Shown here: positions 1 through 9,292 of the stretch, one piece after another
Layout: every line of letters starts with the position of its first letter
Numbering within the stretch: the stretch's first letter is position 1
NCBI GenBank assembly: GCA_900549755.1
Contig: URPQ01000001.1
Coordinates: 1 to 64,000 of the forward strand
DNA: 64,000 nt
DNA from: an uncultured Oscillospiraceae bacterium
GTDB taxonomy: Bacteria; Bacillota; Clostridia; Oscillospirales; Acutalibacteraceae
Reading direction: 5' to 3'
Notes under the pieces: model-generated
Told to the model about the DNA's origin: nothing
Database searches by the model: none
Seen by the model: the letters and a program-made list of their open reading frames with translations, nothing else
Program-made: the position numbers and the translations under genes

Positions 1-705
1 CACAGCGCCCAGTATAGGCCCGCCGCCGAAAACGGACAGCATAACGTTTTCACCCGCAATCAGTGAAAGCAGCGCCACCGTGCCTATAAAGCACACGGGA
101 ATTACGGGGGTTATAACCCTGCGTATAACAAGATACATCCCGCCCACAAGCAGCAAAAATGCCGAGGTCTCGCCAATAGACCCCGCGTGCATACCGAAAA
201 ACAGGGTTTTAAACGAAAGCGCGCCCGCAGTGCCCGCCAAAGGCGTGGCTGATGTCACCGCATCGGAAACGGGCTCTGTAAACCGCGTCATTGAGGCAGG
301 GAAGGAGACAAGCAGTATTATTCTTGCGGCAATGGCGGGGTTTGCAAAGTTATGCCCCAAGCCGCCGAACATTTGCTTTACTACGATTATCGCCGCAACG
401 CTGCCTATTGCCGCCTGCCAGAGCGGCAGTGTGGGCGGCAGGTTCATACCGAGCAGCAGCCCCGTTACAACCGCCGACATATCCTTTATTGTATTAGGCT
501 TTTTTAAAGCCTTGTTCCATAAAAATTCACTGAGTACCGCCACACCCACGCTTGTTATTAAAACCGCAAGGGCGCGCAGCCCGAAAAGAATACAGCCGTA
601 GGTGGCGGCGGGCGCTAAGGCTATTACCACGTCCGACATAATGCCGCGCGTGGTATCGGGTCTTTTTATATGCGGGGATGATGAAACCGTCAGCATTTCT
701 TTCAT
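1..705 (-). CDS. rnfD: Rnf complex subunit D, 3' part cut by window edge
   Basis: Integral membrane subunit of the Rnf ferredoxin:NAD+ oxidoreductase, which couples electron flow to export of Na+ or H+. The reading frame starts with ATG at 705 and runs off the left edge after about 235 codons, so the C-terminus is missing. It shows hydrophobic segments and the motif TSATPLAG, whose final Thr (SAT) is where RnfD proteins carry covalently bound FMN. Its start overlaps the rnfC stop by four bases (ATGA), as in the usual rnfCDGEAB order, so the remaining rnf genes should lie left of the window. The NqrB family is related, but the rnfC neighbour decides the call. Confidence 0.93.
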   Translation of the reverse strand, partial: MKEMLTVSSSPHIKRPDTTRGIMSDVVIALAPAATYGCILFGLRALAVLITSVGVAVLSEFLWNKALKKPNTIKDMSAVVTGLLLGMNLPPTLPLWQAAIGSVAAIIVVKQMFGGLGHNFANPAIAARIILLVSFPASMTRFTEPVSDAVTSATPLAGTAGALSFKTLFFGMHAGSIGETSAFLLLVGGMYLVIRRVITPVIPVCFIGTVALLSLIAGENVMLSVFGGGPILGAV

Positions 706-2036
706 TTCGCCGTCCGCCTCCTTAATTCAGCCTTTGCAAGCCTCATACTTTGCGTGAGCGGTCTGTGCGCGGGACATACAAACGCGCAGCTGCCGCACTC
801 CATACAGTAATTAACGTTAAGATCATCAAGTCTGTCATAAAGCTTGCTGTCTAGCGCCGCCTCAACATTTGCGGGGTAAAGCCGCATAGGACATGCGCCC
901 GCGCAGCGGTCGCAGTGTATGCAGGGCGTAGTATCGGGCGCATTTTCTTCTTCCATAACAATTATTGCATTATTGCGCTTTTCAATAACCGCGTCGGTGC
1001 TGCACACGTCTATTCCCATCATGGGACCGCCCATCATTATTTCCGCCGCCGTATCGCTCACGCCGCCCGCAAACTCCAAAACGTCCTTTATGGACGTACC
1101 AATGGGAACAAGCACGTTTTTAGGCTCTTTAACCGCCGTGCCGTCCACCGTTATGCGCTTTGAAACAAGCGGCATACCCGTGGTTATGAACCTGTAAAGC
1201 GCGGCAACGCTTGTTATATTCATAACAATGCACCCGACGTCGCTCGGCAGCTTGCCCAGCGGCACTTTTCTTCCCGTTGCCGAATAAATTATTACCTTTT
1301 CCGCTCCCTGCGGGTAGCTTGTGGGCAGCTTCATAAGCTTTACAGTATCATCGGTATCGCGCTTATCGGCGGCAATGGTGTAAAGCTTTGTAATAGCCTT
1401 TTCCTTGTTGCTTTCAATGCAGATTATTACTTTTTCAACGCCCAGCTTTTCTTTAAGCAGATAAACGCCCTCTATAACGTCGTTGTAATTTTCAATACAC
1501 TCGCGGTAGTCGCTTGTTATGTATGGCTCGCACTCTGCACCGTTTATTATAAGGGTATCAATTTTCACTCCGTCCTTAATATTCAGCTTAACGCCAGTGG
1601 GAAAGCCCGCGCCGCCCAGCCCCACAAGTCCGCACGCGGCGGCAGCGGAGGCTATATCCTCGCGCGTTTTTACTTCAAAGGGTTTTATACTCGGGTCGAG
1701 GCTCTGCTCGCCGTCGGATTTTACAGTCACATATGTAACGCTGCGCCCGTTTACGTTTTCCGCCGTCACGGCGCTTACCGTGCCCGAAACGCTTGAATGT
1801 ACCGGCGCGCTTACAAAGCCGCCCGCCTTGCCTATAAGCGTACCCACATACACCTTATCCCCCTCAGACACAACCGGCTCTGCCGGCGCGCCTATATGCT
1901 GGAGCATAGGTATTTTTACGCTCTCGGGCGGCGGCATTATAACTGTTTCCGCCTCAGCCGTGCCCTTTAGGTGCGGCAGCAGCGTTCCGCCGTGAATCCT
2001 GCCCACGGGGTGCAGTATTCTTTCCTTTTTCTCCAT
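702..2036 (-). CDS. rnfC: Rnf complex subunit C, NADH-binding iron-sulfur protein
   Basis: Peripheral Rnf subunit that exchanges electrons with NAD(H). The 444 residues are the usual length. A glycine-rich nucleotide/FMN site (GLGGAGFPTGVK) lies near residue 140, a SLBB-like region is central, and two [4Fe-4S] motifs end the protein (CIHCDRCAGACP and CMECGSCAFVCP). It is the first gene of the operon, with rnfD overlapping by four bases. The AT-rich upstream region holds a promoter at 2096-2124, and GAAGGTGGG precedes the ATG. This complex suggests an anaerobe that conserves energy through reduced ferredoxin. Confidence 0.96.
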   Translation of the reverse strand: MEKKERILHPVGRIHGGTLLPHLKGTAEAETVIMPPPESVKIPMLQHIGAPAEPVVSEGDKVYVGTLIGKAGGFVSAPVHSSVSGTVSAVTAENVNGRSVTYVTVKSDGEQSLDPSIKPFEVKTREDIASAAAACGLVGLGGAGFPTGVKLNIKDGVKIDTLIINGAECEPYITSDYRECIENYNDVIEGVYLLKEKLGVEKVIICIESNKEKAITKLYTIAADKRDTDDTVKLMKLPTSYPQGAEKVIIYSATGRKVPLGKLPSDVGCIVMNITSVAALYRFITTGMPLVSKRITVDGTAVKEPKNVLVPIGTSIKDVLEFAGGVSDTAAEIMMGGPMMGIDVCSTDAVIEKRNNAIIVMEEENAPDTTPCIHCDRCAGACPMRLYPANVEAALDSKLYDRLDDLNVNYCMECGSCAFVCPAHRPLTQSMRLAKAELRRRTAK

Positions 2037-2095
2037 ATTTTAATACCCACCTTCAAAAAAATAGGAATATACGCAATATTAGGTATAATAAGTAT

Positions 2096-2124
2096 ATAAT
2101 AATATATATTCGTGATTTTTTCAA
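2096..2124 (-). promoter_or_regulatory. Predicted sigma-A promoter of the rnf operon
   Basis: On the minus strand TTGAAA (2119-2124) and TATTAT (2096-2101) are separated by exactly 17 bases, about 60 bases before the rnfC start. The call rests on consensus match only. Confidence 0.55.
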
Positions 2125-2185
2125 GAACAAAAATGCTCGGTTTGTGCAGAGAAAAACAGAAATTATATTTTTTTAAAATTCGGTA

Positions 2186-2214
2186 TTGACAAAATGCACT
2201 GTAATATGTATAAT
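2186..2214 (+). promoter_or_regulatory. Consensus promoter for the tRNA-Met/tRNA-Glu pair
   Basis: Perfect TTGACA (2186-2191), 17-base spacer, perfect TATAAT (2209-2214), ending 20 bases before the first tRNA. This strength is typical of stable RNA promoters. Confidence 0.85.
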
Positions 2215-2234
2215 ATATTAGTCACGTAAAATTT

Positions 2235-2311
2235 GGCTGTATAGCTCAGTTGGCTAGAGCATGCGGTTCATACCCGCAGTGTCATTGGTTCAAATCCAAT
2301 TACAGCCACCA
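2235..2311 (+). tRNA. tRNA-Met (anticodon CAT), elongator type
   Basis: Full cloverleaf of 77 nt with the 3' CCA encoded. The acceptor arms GGCTGTA (2235-2241) and TACAGCC (2301-2307) pair fully. The anticodon loop at 2267-2273 carries CAT at 2269-2271. The perfectly paired first base argues against an initiator tRNA. A tRNA-Ile2 read with lysidine has the same anticodon and cannot be excluded by eye. Confidence 0.93.
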
Positions 2312-2313
2312 GC

Positions 2314-2389
2314 GGCCCGGTGGTCAAGAGGCCTAAGACACCGCCCTTTCACGGCGGTAACACGAGTTCGAATCTCGTCCGGGTCACCA
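2314..2389 (+). tRNA. tRNA-Glu (anticodon TTC)
   Basis: 76-nt cloverleaf two bases after tRNA-Met, with encoded CCA (2387-2389). Acceptor arms GGCCCGG and CCGGGTC pair with one G-T. The anticodon stem CCGCC/GGCGG encloses a loop with TTC at 2348-2350. It is cotranscribed with tRNA-Met from the promoter at 2186. gltX and glnS, whose products handle Glu and Gln, lie 3 kb away. Confidence 0.95.
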
Positions 2390-2390
2390 A

Positions 2391-2430
2391 AATCGGCAAG
2401 CATCATAAGATGCTTGCCGATTTTTCTTTT
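2391..2430 (+). terminator. Intrinsic terminator of the tRNA pair
   Basis: A 14-bp perfect stem (2391-2404 with 2409-2422), ATAA loop, then a T-rich tail. The stem base AATCGGCAA is shared with the tRNA-Arg terminator at 28495. Confidence 0.9.
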
Positions 2431-2447
2431 CCACTCTGTTATCTTAT

Positions 2448-3812
2448 TTATTCGTCGGTGCCTTCTGTTTTTTTATTATCCTCAAAAGCTTCTGTACTTT
2501 TATCCGGTGTCAGCAATACAAGCAGAGTTCTGAAAATCAGCTTAATATCAAGCCATACGCTGTATTCGTTTATATAGGTCAGGTCGAAAATAAGCTTGTC
2601 CTTAGGTGAGGTATTATACTTGCCGTAAATTTGAGCCATACCCGTAAGTCCTGCTTTGGCGCGCTGACGGTAAGCAAATTCCGGCAGTTCCTTGGTGTAT
2701 TTCTCAACATTTTCAACCATTTCAGGTCTCGGCCCCACAATGCTCATATCGCTTTTTATCACGTTAATAAGCTGCGGCAGCTCGTCAATCCTGAATTTGC
2801 GTATTATTCTGCCGGTGCGGGTTATTCTGTCATCGTTTTTGGTTACCGATTTATGAATAGAGCCGTCCTCTACCTTCATAGAGCGGAATTTTATAACATT
2901 GAAAATTTTGCCTGCGTATGTGGCGCGCTCCTGCTTATAAAATACAGGTCCGCCGTCCTCCAGCTTAATGCAAAGCGCGGTAATCAGGAATATGGGCGAG
3001 GTTATTATCAACCCGAACCCCGCGATAACCAGATCCATAATGCGTTTTATTACGCGCTGCTCAAAGGTAAGCCCCTTTACGGGCGCGTAGACCATTGATT
3101 TATCGTCAAAATATACGCGATGAGAGCCGAGCGAGACAATATCCGAAAGCTCCACGCTGTAGTAAATATCCTTTTTACAGTGGTAGCAATATTCTACAAA
3201 GGCATTTCTTTCGGGAACGGAAAGGTTATAGAAAAATATTGAGTCGGCTTTATCTATCTTTTTCAGTATATCGGGGTCGTTTATAAATACGGTTTCAGTT
3301 ATATTATACTGCTTTTTATAGCGGCCTATCTTTGATATAATGCTGTCGGTCTGTTCGCCTTTTCGTGTTATAATAATTGAGTCGTGCGGCTTATTTGCCG
3401 AAAAATAAAGATAATTTCCGCCGTAGGTAAAAACAACGATAATAAATATCTGTATTATATACGTCAGCAGCAAAAGCAGCGGATAATCGTAAACGAATTT
3501 ACCGTTGTGAACTACGGTTATATTCATTATACACATAAAGAAATGCGCCGCAATATCAGTAAAAAAAACCGAAAGCACAAAAGAATAGATAATCGGCTTG
3601 CTTTTTCGTTTGCCTATATCAAAGCCGCCGTATATTATATTCATCATCATATAAACCAGCGTGAAAACGCCGAGGGTTATAAACGATGTGCGCGTAGGAA
3701 TAAGCATAAAATAGAATTTACTTCCGAAAATCAGGAAAAATACTCCCGCGCATGCGCAGAAGAGTAAGAGCTTCATTATAAAAAGAATGGTAGACTCAAA
3801 TTTTTTGAACAT
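2448..3812 (-). CDS. Polyprenyl-phosphate sugar-1-phosphate transferase
   Basis: 454-residue membrane enzyme expected to transfer a sugar-1-phosphate onto undecaprenyl phosphate, the first step of a cell-surface glycan repeat unit. The N-terminal half has several hydrophobic helices in WbaP/WcaJ style. The C-terminal bacterial sugar transferase domain (from about residue 250) has KRIMDLVIAGFG, the helix-breaking ITSPIF segment, FYKQERA, FRSM, DELPQLINV and GPRPE. It is monocistronic, with promoter 3876-3904 and a 5' leader of about 60 bases. No other glycan genes adjoin it. The sugar substrate cannot be told from sequence, and a link to the glycan locus at 34-48 kb is only speculative. Confidence 0.9.
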   Translation of the reverse strand: MFKKFESTILFIMKLLLFCACAGVFFLIFGSKFYFMLIPTRTSFITLGVFTLVYMMMNIIYGGFDIGKRKSKPIIYSFVLSVFFTDIAAHFFMCIMNITVVHNGKFVYDYPLLLLLTYIIQIFIIVVFTYGGNYLYFSANKPHDSIIITRKGEQTDSIISKIGRYKKQYNITETVFINDPDILKKIDKADSIFFYNLSVPERNAFVEYCYHCKKDIYYSVELSDIVSLGSHRVYFDDKSMVYAPVKGLTFEQRVIKRIMDLVIAGFGLIITSPIFLITALCIKLEDGGPVFYKQERATYAGKIFNVIKFRSMKVEDGSIHKSVTKNDDRITRTGRIIRKFRIDELPQLINVIKSDMSIVGPRPEMVENVEKYTKELPEFAYRQRAKAGLTGMAQIYGKYNTSPKDKLIFDLTYINEYSVWLDIKLIFRTLLVLLTPDKSTEAFEDNKKTEGTDE

Positions 3813-3875
3813 AAATTATCTCTTTTCAAAATATTTTGGGAAAACAATTCATCTATGTTTGATGTAATATCCGAT

Positions 3876-3904
3876 ATTATACACCATTTTGCCGCAAAAT
3901 TCAA
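3876..3904 (-). promoter_or_regulatory. Predicted promoter of the sugar transferase gene
   Basis: Minus-strand TTGAAT (3899-3904), 17-base spacer, TATAAT (3876-3881). Confidence 0.6.
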
Positions 3905-3914
3905 GTATAATAGT

Positions 3915-3952
3915 AAAAACGTCGAATCGGGTTCGGTGATTCGACGTTTTTT
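3915..3952 (-). terminator. Terminator of the cyclophilin gene
   Basis: A 14-bp stem (3915-3928 with 3938-3951) directly after the cyclophilin stop. A-rich and T-rich flanks on both sides let it work in either direction. Confidence 0.85.
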
Positions 3953-3954
3953 AA

Positions 3955-4551
<597 letters not shown>

Positions 4552-4588
4552 AATTGCTTTACCTCCGATTGATTTTTGCTTTTAATAC

Positions 4589-4621
4589 TTGTATTTTACT
4601 ACTATATATTGTATAATACAA
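4589..4621. promoter_or_regulatory. Overlapping divergent promoters for the cyclophilin gene and nrdR
   Basis: Rightward promoter: TTGTAT (4589-4594), 17 bases, TATAAT (4612-4617). Leftward promoter: TTGTAT (4616-4621 on minus), 17 bases, TAAAAT (4593-4598 on minus). The two occupy the same 33 bp, and the outer bases form an inverted repeat (TACTTGTAT/ATACAAGTA). The central AT run resembles an NrdR box, so autoregulation is possible but unproven. Confidence 0.7.
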
Positions 4622-4653
4622 GTACTTTTATAAAATTAAAAGGAGTAGTCTTT

Positions 4654-5109
4654 ATGAAATGTCCTTTTTGCAGTTTTGAGGAAAGCAAGGTGATTGATTC
4701 CCGCCCGACAGACGAGGGGCAGAGAATACGCCGCCGCAGGGAGTGTTTAAGCTGCGGTAAACGCTTTACTACCTACGAAATTATTGAAAGCCTGCCGATA
4801 ATCGTTATAAAAAAGGATAAATCGCGCGAAACCTTTAACAGGGACAAGCTTATGACGGGACTTTTGCGCGCCTGCGAAAAACGTCCGGTATCAATTGACA
4901 CGCTTGACAATATGATTGACGAAATTGAAACCACCCTGCAAAACTCGCTTGACAGAGAGGTTAGCAGCGAAAAAATAGGTCAGCTTGTTATGGAAAAGCT
5001 TAAAAAGATAGACGAGGTGGCGTATGTTCGCTTTGCCTCTGTTTACCGCCAGTTTAAGGACATTAACACATTTATGCGCGAGTTAAACAAGCTGCTTTCA
5101 AGCGATTAA
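4654..5109 (+). CDS. nrdR: Transcriptional repressor NrdR
   Basis: 151-residue repressor of ribonucleotide reductase genes. An N-terminal zinc ribbon (CPFC at the start, CLSCGKRF near residue 31) binds DNA, and the rest is an ATP-cone that senses ATP/dATP. The frame is open further upstream, but the ATG at 4654 is chosen because AGGAG (4641-4645) sits at correct spacing and NrdR proteins begin with MKCPFC. It heads a plus-strand run with gltX 13 bases downstream. Confidence 0.95.
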   Translation: MKCPFCSFEESKVIDSRPTDEGQRIRRRRECLSCGKRFTTYEIIESLPIIVIKKDKSRETFNRDKLMTGLLRACEKRPVSIDTLDNMIDEIETTLQNSLDREVSSEKIGQLVMEKLKKIDEVAYVRFASVYRQFKDINTFMRELNKLLSSD

Positions 5110-5122
5110 CGGAGAGTATTCT

Positions 5123-6775
5123 ATGAATGAAAACGAAAGAATGGCGGAGCTGCTGCTCCCCGATATAACCAAAACCCCCGATTATTACGAGGAATTATAT
5201 AAGCCGAGAAACTTACCCGAGGGTGCGCGCGTCACCCGCGTAGCGCCCAGCCCCACGGGATATTTGCACCTCGGCACGCTTTTCACCGCGCTTGTAAACC
5301 GCATTACCGCCACCTCAAGCGGCGGAATTTTCTACACCCGAATTGAGGATACCGATAAAAAGCGCGAGGTTGAGGGCGGTATTGACGATATTATAGGCGG
5401 GCTTGACCGTTTCGGAATAAAAATTGACGAGGGCTTTATAAGCGGTGATAAACAGACAGGCGATTATGCGCCCTATAAGCAGAGCGAGCGCGCCGAAATC
5501 TACCAGACCTACGCCAAAAGCCTTATAAAACAGGGGCTTGCTTACCCCTGCTTTTGCACGCCCGAGGAGCTTGAAGAAACGCGCCGCGTGCAGGAGGAGC
5601 AAAAGGTGCGCACAGGCTACCACGGCGAGTGGGCAAAGCACAGAAATATAACCGCAGACGAGGCTGCCGCACTTATAGCAGAGGGCAAGCCGTATGTTGT
5701 GCGTCTGCGTTCGCCGGGTAACGAAGAGAATAAAATTGTATTTGACGATTGCATTAAGGGCAAAATAGAAATGCCAGAGAACGACGAGGATTTTGTAATT
5801 TTAAAATCCGACGGAATACCCACCTACCACTTCGCACACGCGGTGGACGACCATTTAATGCGCACTACCCACGTTTTGCGCGGTGATGAGTGGATATCCT
5901 CTGTGCCGAAGCACATTCAGCTTTTTAAGCTTTTAGGCTTTAAGGTGCCGAAATACGGGCATATTTCCCCCATTATGAAACTTGAAAACGGCGCAAAGCG
6001 CAAAATTTCCAAGCGCAAGGACCCCGAGGCGGCGGTGCATTTCTTCGCCGAGGAGGGCTACGACCCGAACGGCGTTATAGAATATCTTATGACGGTGGCG
6101 GCTTCCGATTTTGAGGACTGGCGCAGAGCCAACCCCGAAAAGCCGTATACCGAATTTAAGTTCAACCTTAAAAAAATGAGCGTTTCGGGCGCGCTTTTTG
6201 ATAATGATAAGCTGAACGACGTAAGCAAGACCTATATATCAAAACTTTCGGGTGACGAGGTGTATAACCGCCTGACGGAGTGGGCGCGCGAATTTGATAC
6301 GGAATTTTACTCCCTCTTAATACGCGATCCCGATTACACCAAGGCTATGCTTTCAATAGACCGCGACGTTCCCAAACCCCGCAAGGATATTGCGAAGTGG
6401 AACGAAGCGAAAAACTATTTTTCCTATTTTTTTGCAGAGCTTTATAAGGAAGATTTAGCGCTGCCCGAGAATATTAACCCCGCAGACGCAAAGGCTTTCC
6501 TGCAAAAATACAAAACTCTTTACAACACATCGGACGAACGACAGCAATGGTTCAATGTTATTAAAAGCATTGCGCCCGAAATCGGCTTTGCCGCGGAAAC
6601 TAAGCAATATAAGGCAGACCCCGCAAGCTTTAAGGGGCACGCCGGTGATTTAAGCACGGTTTTACGCATTGCAATAACCGGCAGGCGCAACACCCCCGAT
6701 CTATGCAGCATTATGCAGGTTTTGGGGTATGATACCTGTATCGCCCGAATGGAAAGGGCTATAACATTGCTTTAA
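5123..6775 (+). CDS. gltX: Glutamyl-tRNA synthetase
   Basis: Class I aminoacyl-tRNA synthetase charging tRNA-Glu, 550 residues. The HIGH-type motif sits in PSPTGYLHLGTLFTAL near residue 43 and the KMSKS-type motif is KISKRKDPE near residue 295. It starts at ATG 5123 behind GGAGAG. It is followed after 14 bases by glnS, so both Glu- and Gln-specific synthetases are made from one region. Presence of a dedicated GlnRS suggests this GluRS need not misacylate tRNA-Gln. Confidence 0.95.
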   Translation: MNENERMAELLLPDITKTPDYYEELYKPRNLPEGARVTRVAPSPTGYLHLGTLFTALVNRITATSSGGIFYTRIEDTDKKREVEGGIDDIIGGLDRFGIKIDEGFISGDKQTGDYAPYKQSERAEIYQTYAKSLIKQGLAYPCFCTPEELEETRRVQEEQKVRTGYHGEWAKHRNITADEAAALIAEGKPYVVRLRSPGNEENKIVFDDCIKGKIEMPENDEDFVILKSDGIPTYHFAHAVDDHLMRTTHVLRGDEWISSVPKHIQLFKLLGFKVPKYGHISPIMKLENGAKRKISKRKDPEAAVHFFAEEGYDPNGVIEYLMTVAASDFEDWRRANPEKPYTEFKFNLKKMSVSGALFDNDKLNDVSKTYISKLSGDEVYNRLTEWAREFDTEFYSLLIRDPDYTKAMLSIDRDVPKPRKDIAKWNEAKNYFSYFFAELYKEDLALPENINPADAKAFLQKYKTLYNTSDERQQWFNVIKSIAPEIGFAAETKQYKADPASFKGHAGDLSTVLRIAITGRRNTPDLCSIMQVLGYDTCIARMERAITLL

Positions 6776-6789
6776 AAGGAGTTTTTAAA

Positions 6790-8475
6790 TTGTCAGAAGA
6801 AATTAAAACGGCTGAAAATGCCGCAGCCCCAAATTTTATACATGATTTTATAGACGAGGACCTGAAAGAGGGCGTTTACACCCACGTTCAGACCCGTTTT
6901 CCGCCCGAGCCTAACGGATATTTGCATATCGGTCATGCAAAGGCTATTTGCATAGATTTTTCAACCGCCGAAAAATACGGCGGCGTTTGCAACCTGCGCT
7001 TTGACGATACAAACCCCGTTAAGGAGGACGTTGAGTATGTTGACGCTATAGAGCGCGATATTAAGTGGCTCGGCTTTAACTGGGCTAACGTTTACTATGC
7101 GTCGGATTATTTTGATTTTCTTTACGAGTGCGCCCTAAAGCTTATTGATAAAGGGCTTGCCTATGTTGACGAGGGCTCGGCCGATGAAATACGCGAAATG
7201 CGCGGAACGCTTACAGAGCCGGGCACCGAAAGCCCCTACCGCAACCGCCCGATTGAAGAAACAAAAGAGCTTTTCCGCCGTATGACCGACGGTGAATTCC
7301 CCGACGGTGCAATGGTGCTGCGGGCTAAAATTGATATGTCCTCCTCCAACCTTAATATGCGTGACCCGATTATTTACCGCATTATGAAAGCTACCCACCA
7401 CCGCACGGGGGATAAGTGGTGCGTATACCCGATGTATGACTTTGCGCACCCGTTAAGCGATGCGAAGGAGGGAGTCACGCACTCTCTCTGCTCGCTTGAA
7501 TTTGAAAATCACCGCCCGCTTTACAACTGGTTTTTAGAGGCGCTTGATATTCCTACCCCGCCGCGCCAGATAGAGTTTGCGCGTATGAACTTAAACTATA
7601 CCCTTACCAGCAAGCGCAAGTGCCTAAAGCTTGTGAACGACGGCTTGGTAAGCGGCTGGGACGACCCCAGAATGGCTACCATATGCGGCATGCGCCGCCG
7701 CGGCTACCCTGCCGAGGCTATACGCGCATTTGTTGATAAAATAGGCGTTTCAAAGGCGTACAGCGTTATTGATTACGCGCTGCTTGAATCCTGCGTGCGG
7801 GATAACCTGAACGAGAACGCCGACCGCGCAATGGCAGTTTTGCGCCCGCTTAAAGTAATAATTGATAATTACCCCGAAAACAAAACCGAGGAAATTGAAA
7901 TTGATGTAAACCCCGGCAAGCCCGAAAAAGGCAAGCGCAGCGTTACCTTTTCAAGGGAAATATTTATTGAGCAGGATGATTTTATGCTTAACCCGCCCGG
8001 TAAATATTTCAGGCTTTGCCCCGCAAAAGAGGTTCGCCTAAAGGGCGCTTACTACATTAAGTACGCTTCCCACGAAACAGACGCAAACGGCAATATAACC
8101 GCCGTTCACTGCACCTACGACCCCGAAAGCTACGGCGGCGAAACGCCCGACGGCAGAAAGGTAAAGGGCACGCTGCACTGGGTGAGCGCGGATAATTCGG
8201 TTGAGACAGAGGTAAGGCTTTACGAGCGGCTGTTTAATGTGCCGAACCCGAGCGATGAGGAGGGAGTATCCTCCTTTGCGGATAATATAAATCCCGAATC
8301 GCTTACGGTGCTTAAAGGCTGCCGAATAGACAGGTCGCTTGCAGGCGTTAAACCGGGCGATACCTTCCAGTTTATGCGCCAGGGCTATTTCTGCACTGAT
8401 ACCGAGTCATCACCCGAGCACATTGTATTCAACCGCACCGTAGCGTTGAAAGACTCGTTTGCTAAAAAGGCGTAA
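6790..8475 (+). CDS. glnS: Glutaminyl-tRNA synthetase
   Basis: 561-residue class I synthetase that charges tRNA-Gln directly. It shows PPEPNGYLHIGHAKAI (HIGH motif near residue 38), LTSKRKCLKLV (KMSKS variant near residue 275) and a C-terminal beta-barrel anticodon-binding half. It uses a TTG start at 6790 preceded by AAAGGAG. Many Bacillota lack GlnRS and make Gln-tRNA through GatCAB, so this gene is thought to have been spread by transfer. Here it is tightly packed between gltX and the Nif3-family gene. Confidence 0.95.
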   Translation: MSEEIKTAENAAAPNFIHDFIDEDLKEGVYTHVQTRFPPEPNGYLHIGHAKAICIDFSTAEKYGGVCNLRFDDTNPVKEDVEYVDAIERDIKWLGFNWANVYYASDYFDFLYECALKLIDKGLAYVDEGSADEIREMRGTLTEPGTESPYRNRPIEETKELFRRMTDGEFPDGAMVLRAKIDMSSSNLNMRDPIIYRIMKATHHRTGDKWCVYPMYDFAHPLSDAKEGVTHSLCSLEFENHRPLYNWFLEALDIPTPPRQIEFARMNLNYTLTSKRKCLKLVNDGLVSGWDDPRMATICGMRRRGYPAEAIRAFVDKIGVSKAYSVIDYALLESCVRDNLNENADRAMAVLRPLKVIIDNYPENKTEEIEIDVNPGKPEKGKRSVTFSREIFIEQDDFMLNPPGKYFRLCPAKEVRLKGAYYIKYASHETDANGNITAVHCTYDPESYGGETPDGRKVKGTLHWVSADNSVETEVRLYERLFNVPNPSDEEGVSSFADNINPESLTVLKGCRIDRSLAGVKPGDTFQFMRQGYFCTDTESSPEHIVFNRTVALKDSFAKKA

Positions 8476-8478
8476 GCT

Positions 8479-9228
8479 ATGACCGTTAAAGACATATTTG
8501 ATTTTTTAAACGGTATAGCACCTGTAAATACCGCCTGCGATTTTGATAACGTGGGCATATTGGTGGGCGACCCGTCAGCCGAGGTGAGCGGCGCTGTGGT
8601 GGCGCTTGATTGCACCGCTTCCGCCGTAAAAACGGCGCGGGATAATAACTGCGGGCTTATAATAACCCACCACCCCGTTATATTCGACCCGCTGAAAACC
8701 GTGCTCGTGGGCAGCACCGTTTTCGAGCTTATAAAAAGCGGCATTTCGGTTATATCAATGCATACAAACCTTGATATTGCCGTATCGGGCGTTAATGATT
8801 GCTTATGCTATGCGCTTGAATTTGATAATTTTGAAAAAAGACCCGCAAGCGACGGCTACTTGCTGAATTTTACAGAGCTTGATGCTCCTGTATCGGCGGA
8901 AAAACTTGCGCGGCATATCAAAGAAAAGCTCGGCGGCAGCGTTAAATTTACCGACAGCGGCAAAAGCATAAAAAAAATCGCCCTCTGCTCAGGCAGCGGC
9001 GGCGGATATGCTTTTGATACGGCGGTATTGGGCCGCGACGCGCTTATAACGGCGGATGTTAAGCACAATATTTTCATAGATTCAGAGCGCCTTGGAATTT
9101 CCGTATTCGACGCGGGGCATTTTAACACCGAGGACGTGGTAGTTGAGCCGCTTAAAGCTGTGCTTTCGGAGAGTTTTCGGAATATACGGTTTTACGCCGA
9201 CCATTTTACAAATATTAAGGCAATATAG
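8479..9228 (+). CDS. Nif3-like dinuclear metal centre protein
   Basis: 249-residue member of the Nif3/YqfO (GTP cyclohydrolase I type 2-like) family, with unknown physiological role. Metal ligands are visible in ITHHPVIFDP, SMHTNLD and the C-terminal DAGHFNTE region. It is the short form, without the PII-like insert found in B. subtilis YqfO. It starts three bases after the glnS stop and is the last gene before a strong terminator, so it is probably cotranscribed with nrdR-gltX-glnS. Confidence 0.9.
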   Translation: MTVKDIFDFLNGIAPVNTACDFDNVGILVGDPSAEVSGAVVALDCTASAVKTARDNNCGLIITHHPVIFDPLKTVLVGSTVFELIKSGISVISMHTNLDIAVSGVNDCLCYALEFDNFEKRPASDGYLLNFTELDAPVSAEKLARHIKEKLGGSVKFTDSGKSIKKIALCSGSGGGYAFDTAVLGRDALITADVKHNIFIDSERLGISVFDAGHFNTEDVVVEPLKAVLSESFRNIRFYADHFTNIKAI

Positions 9229-9230
9229 CA

Positions 9231-9277
9231 TTTCAGGCAAAATAAAACCCGCAAAAGCGGGTTTTATTTTGCCTGAA
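9231..9277. terminator. Bidirectional terminator, 22-bp perfect stem
   Basis: Arms 9231-9252 and 9257-9277 are fully complementary around an AAAA loop. It separates the plus-strand nrdR-nif3 run from the minus-strand GGDEF gene and is placed to stop both. Confidence 0.9.
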
Positions 9278-9292
9278 AGCTTTTCTGTAAAT

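Noticed and set aside
291..601. Plus-strand open frames over rnfD
   Set aside because: They are antisense to a frame with a clear RnfD protein including the flavin-attachment motif.
2261..2577. Open frames of 85-90 codons over the tRNA pair
   Set aside because: They lie across two well-formed tRNAs and their terminator, with no ribosome site.
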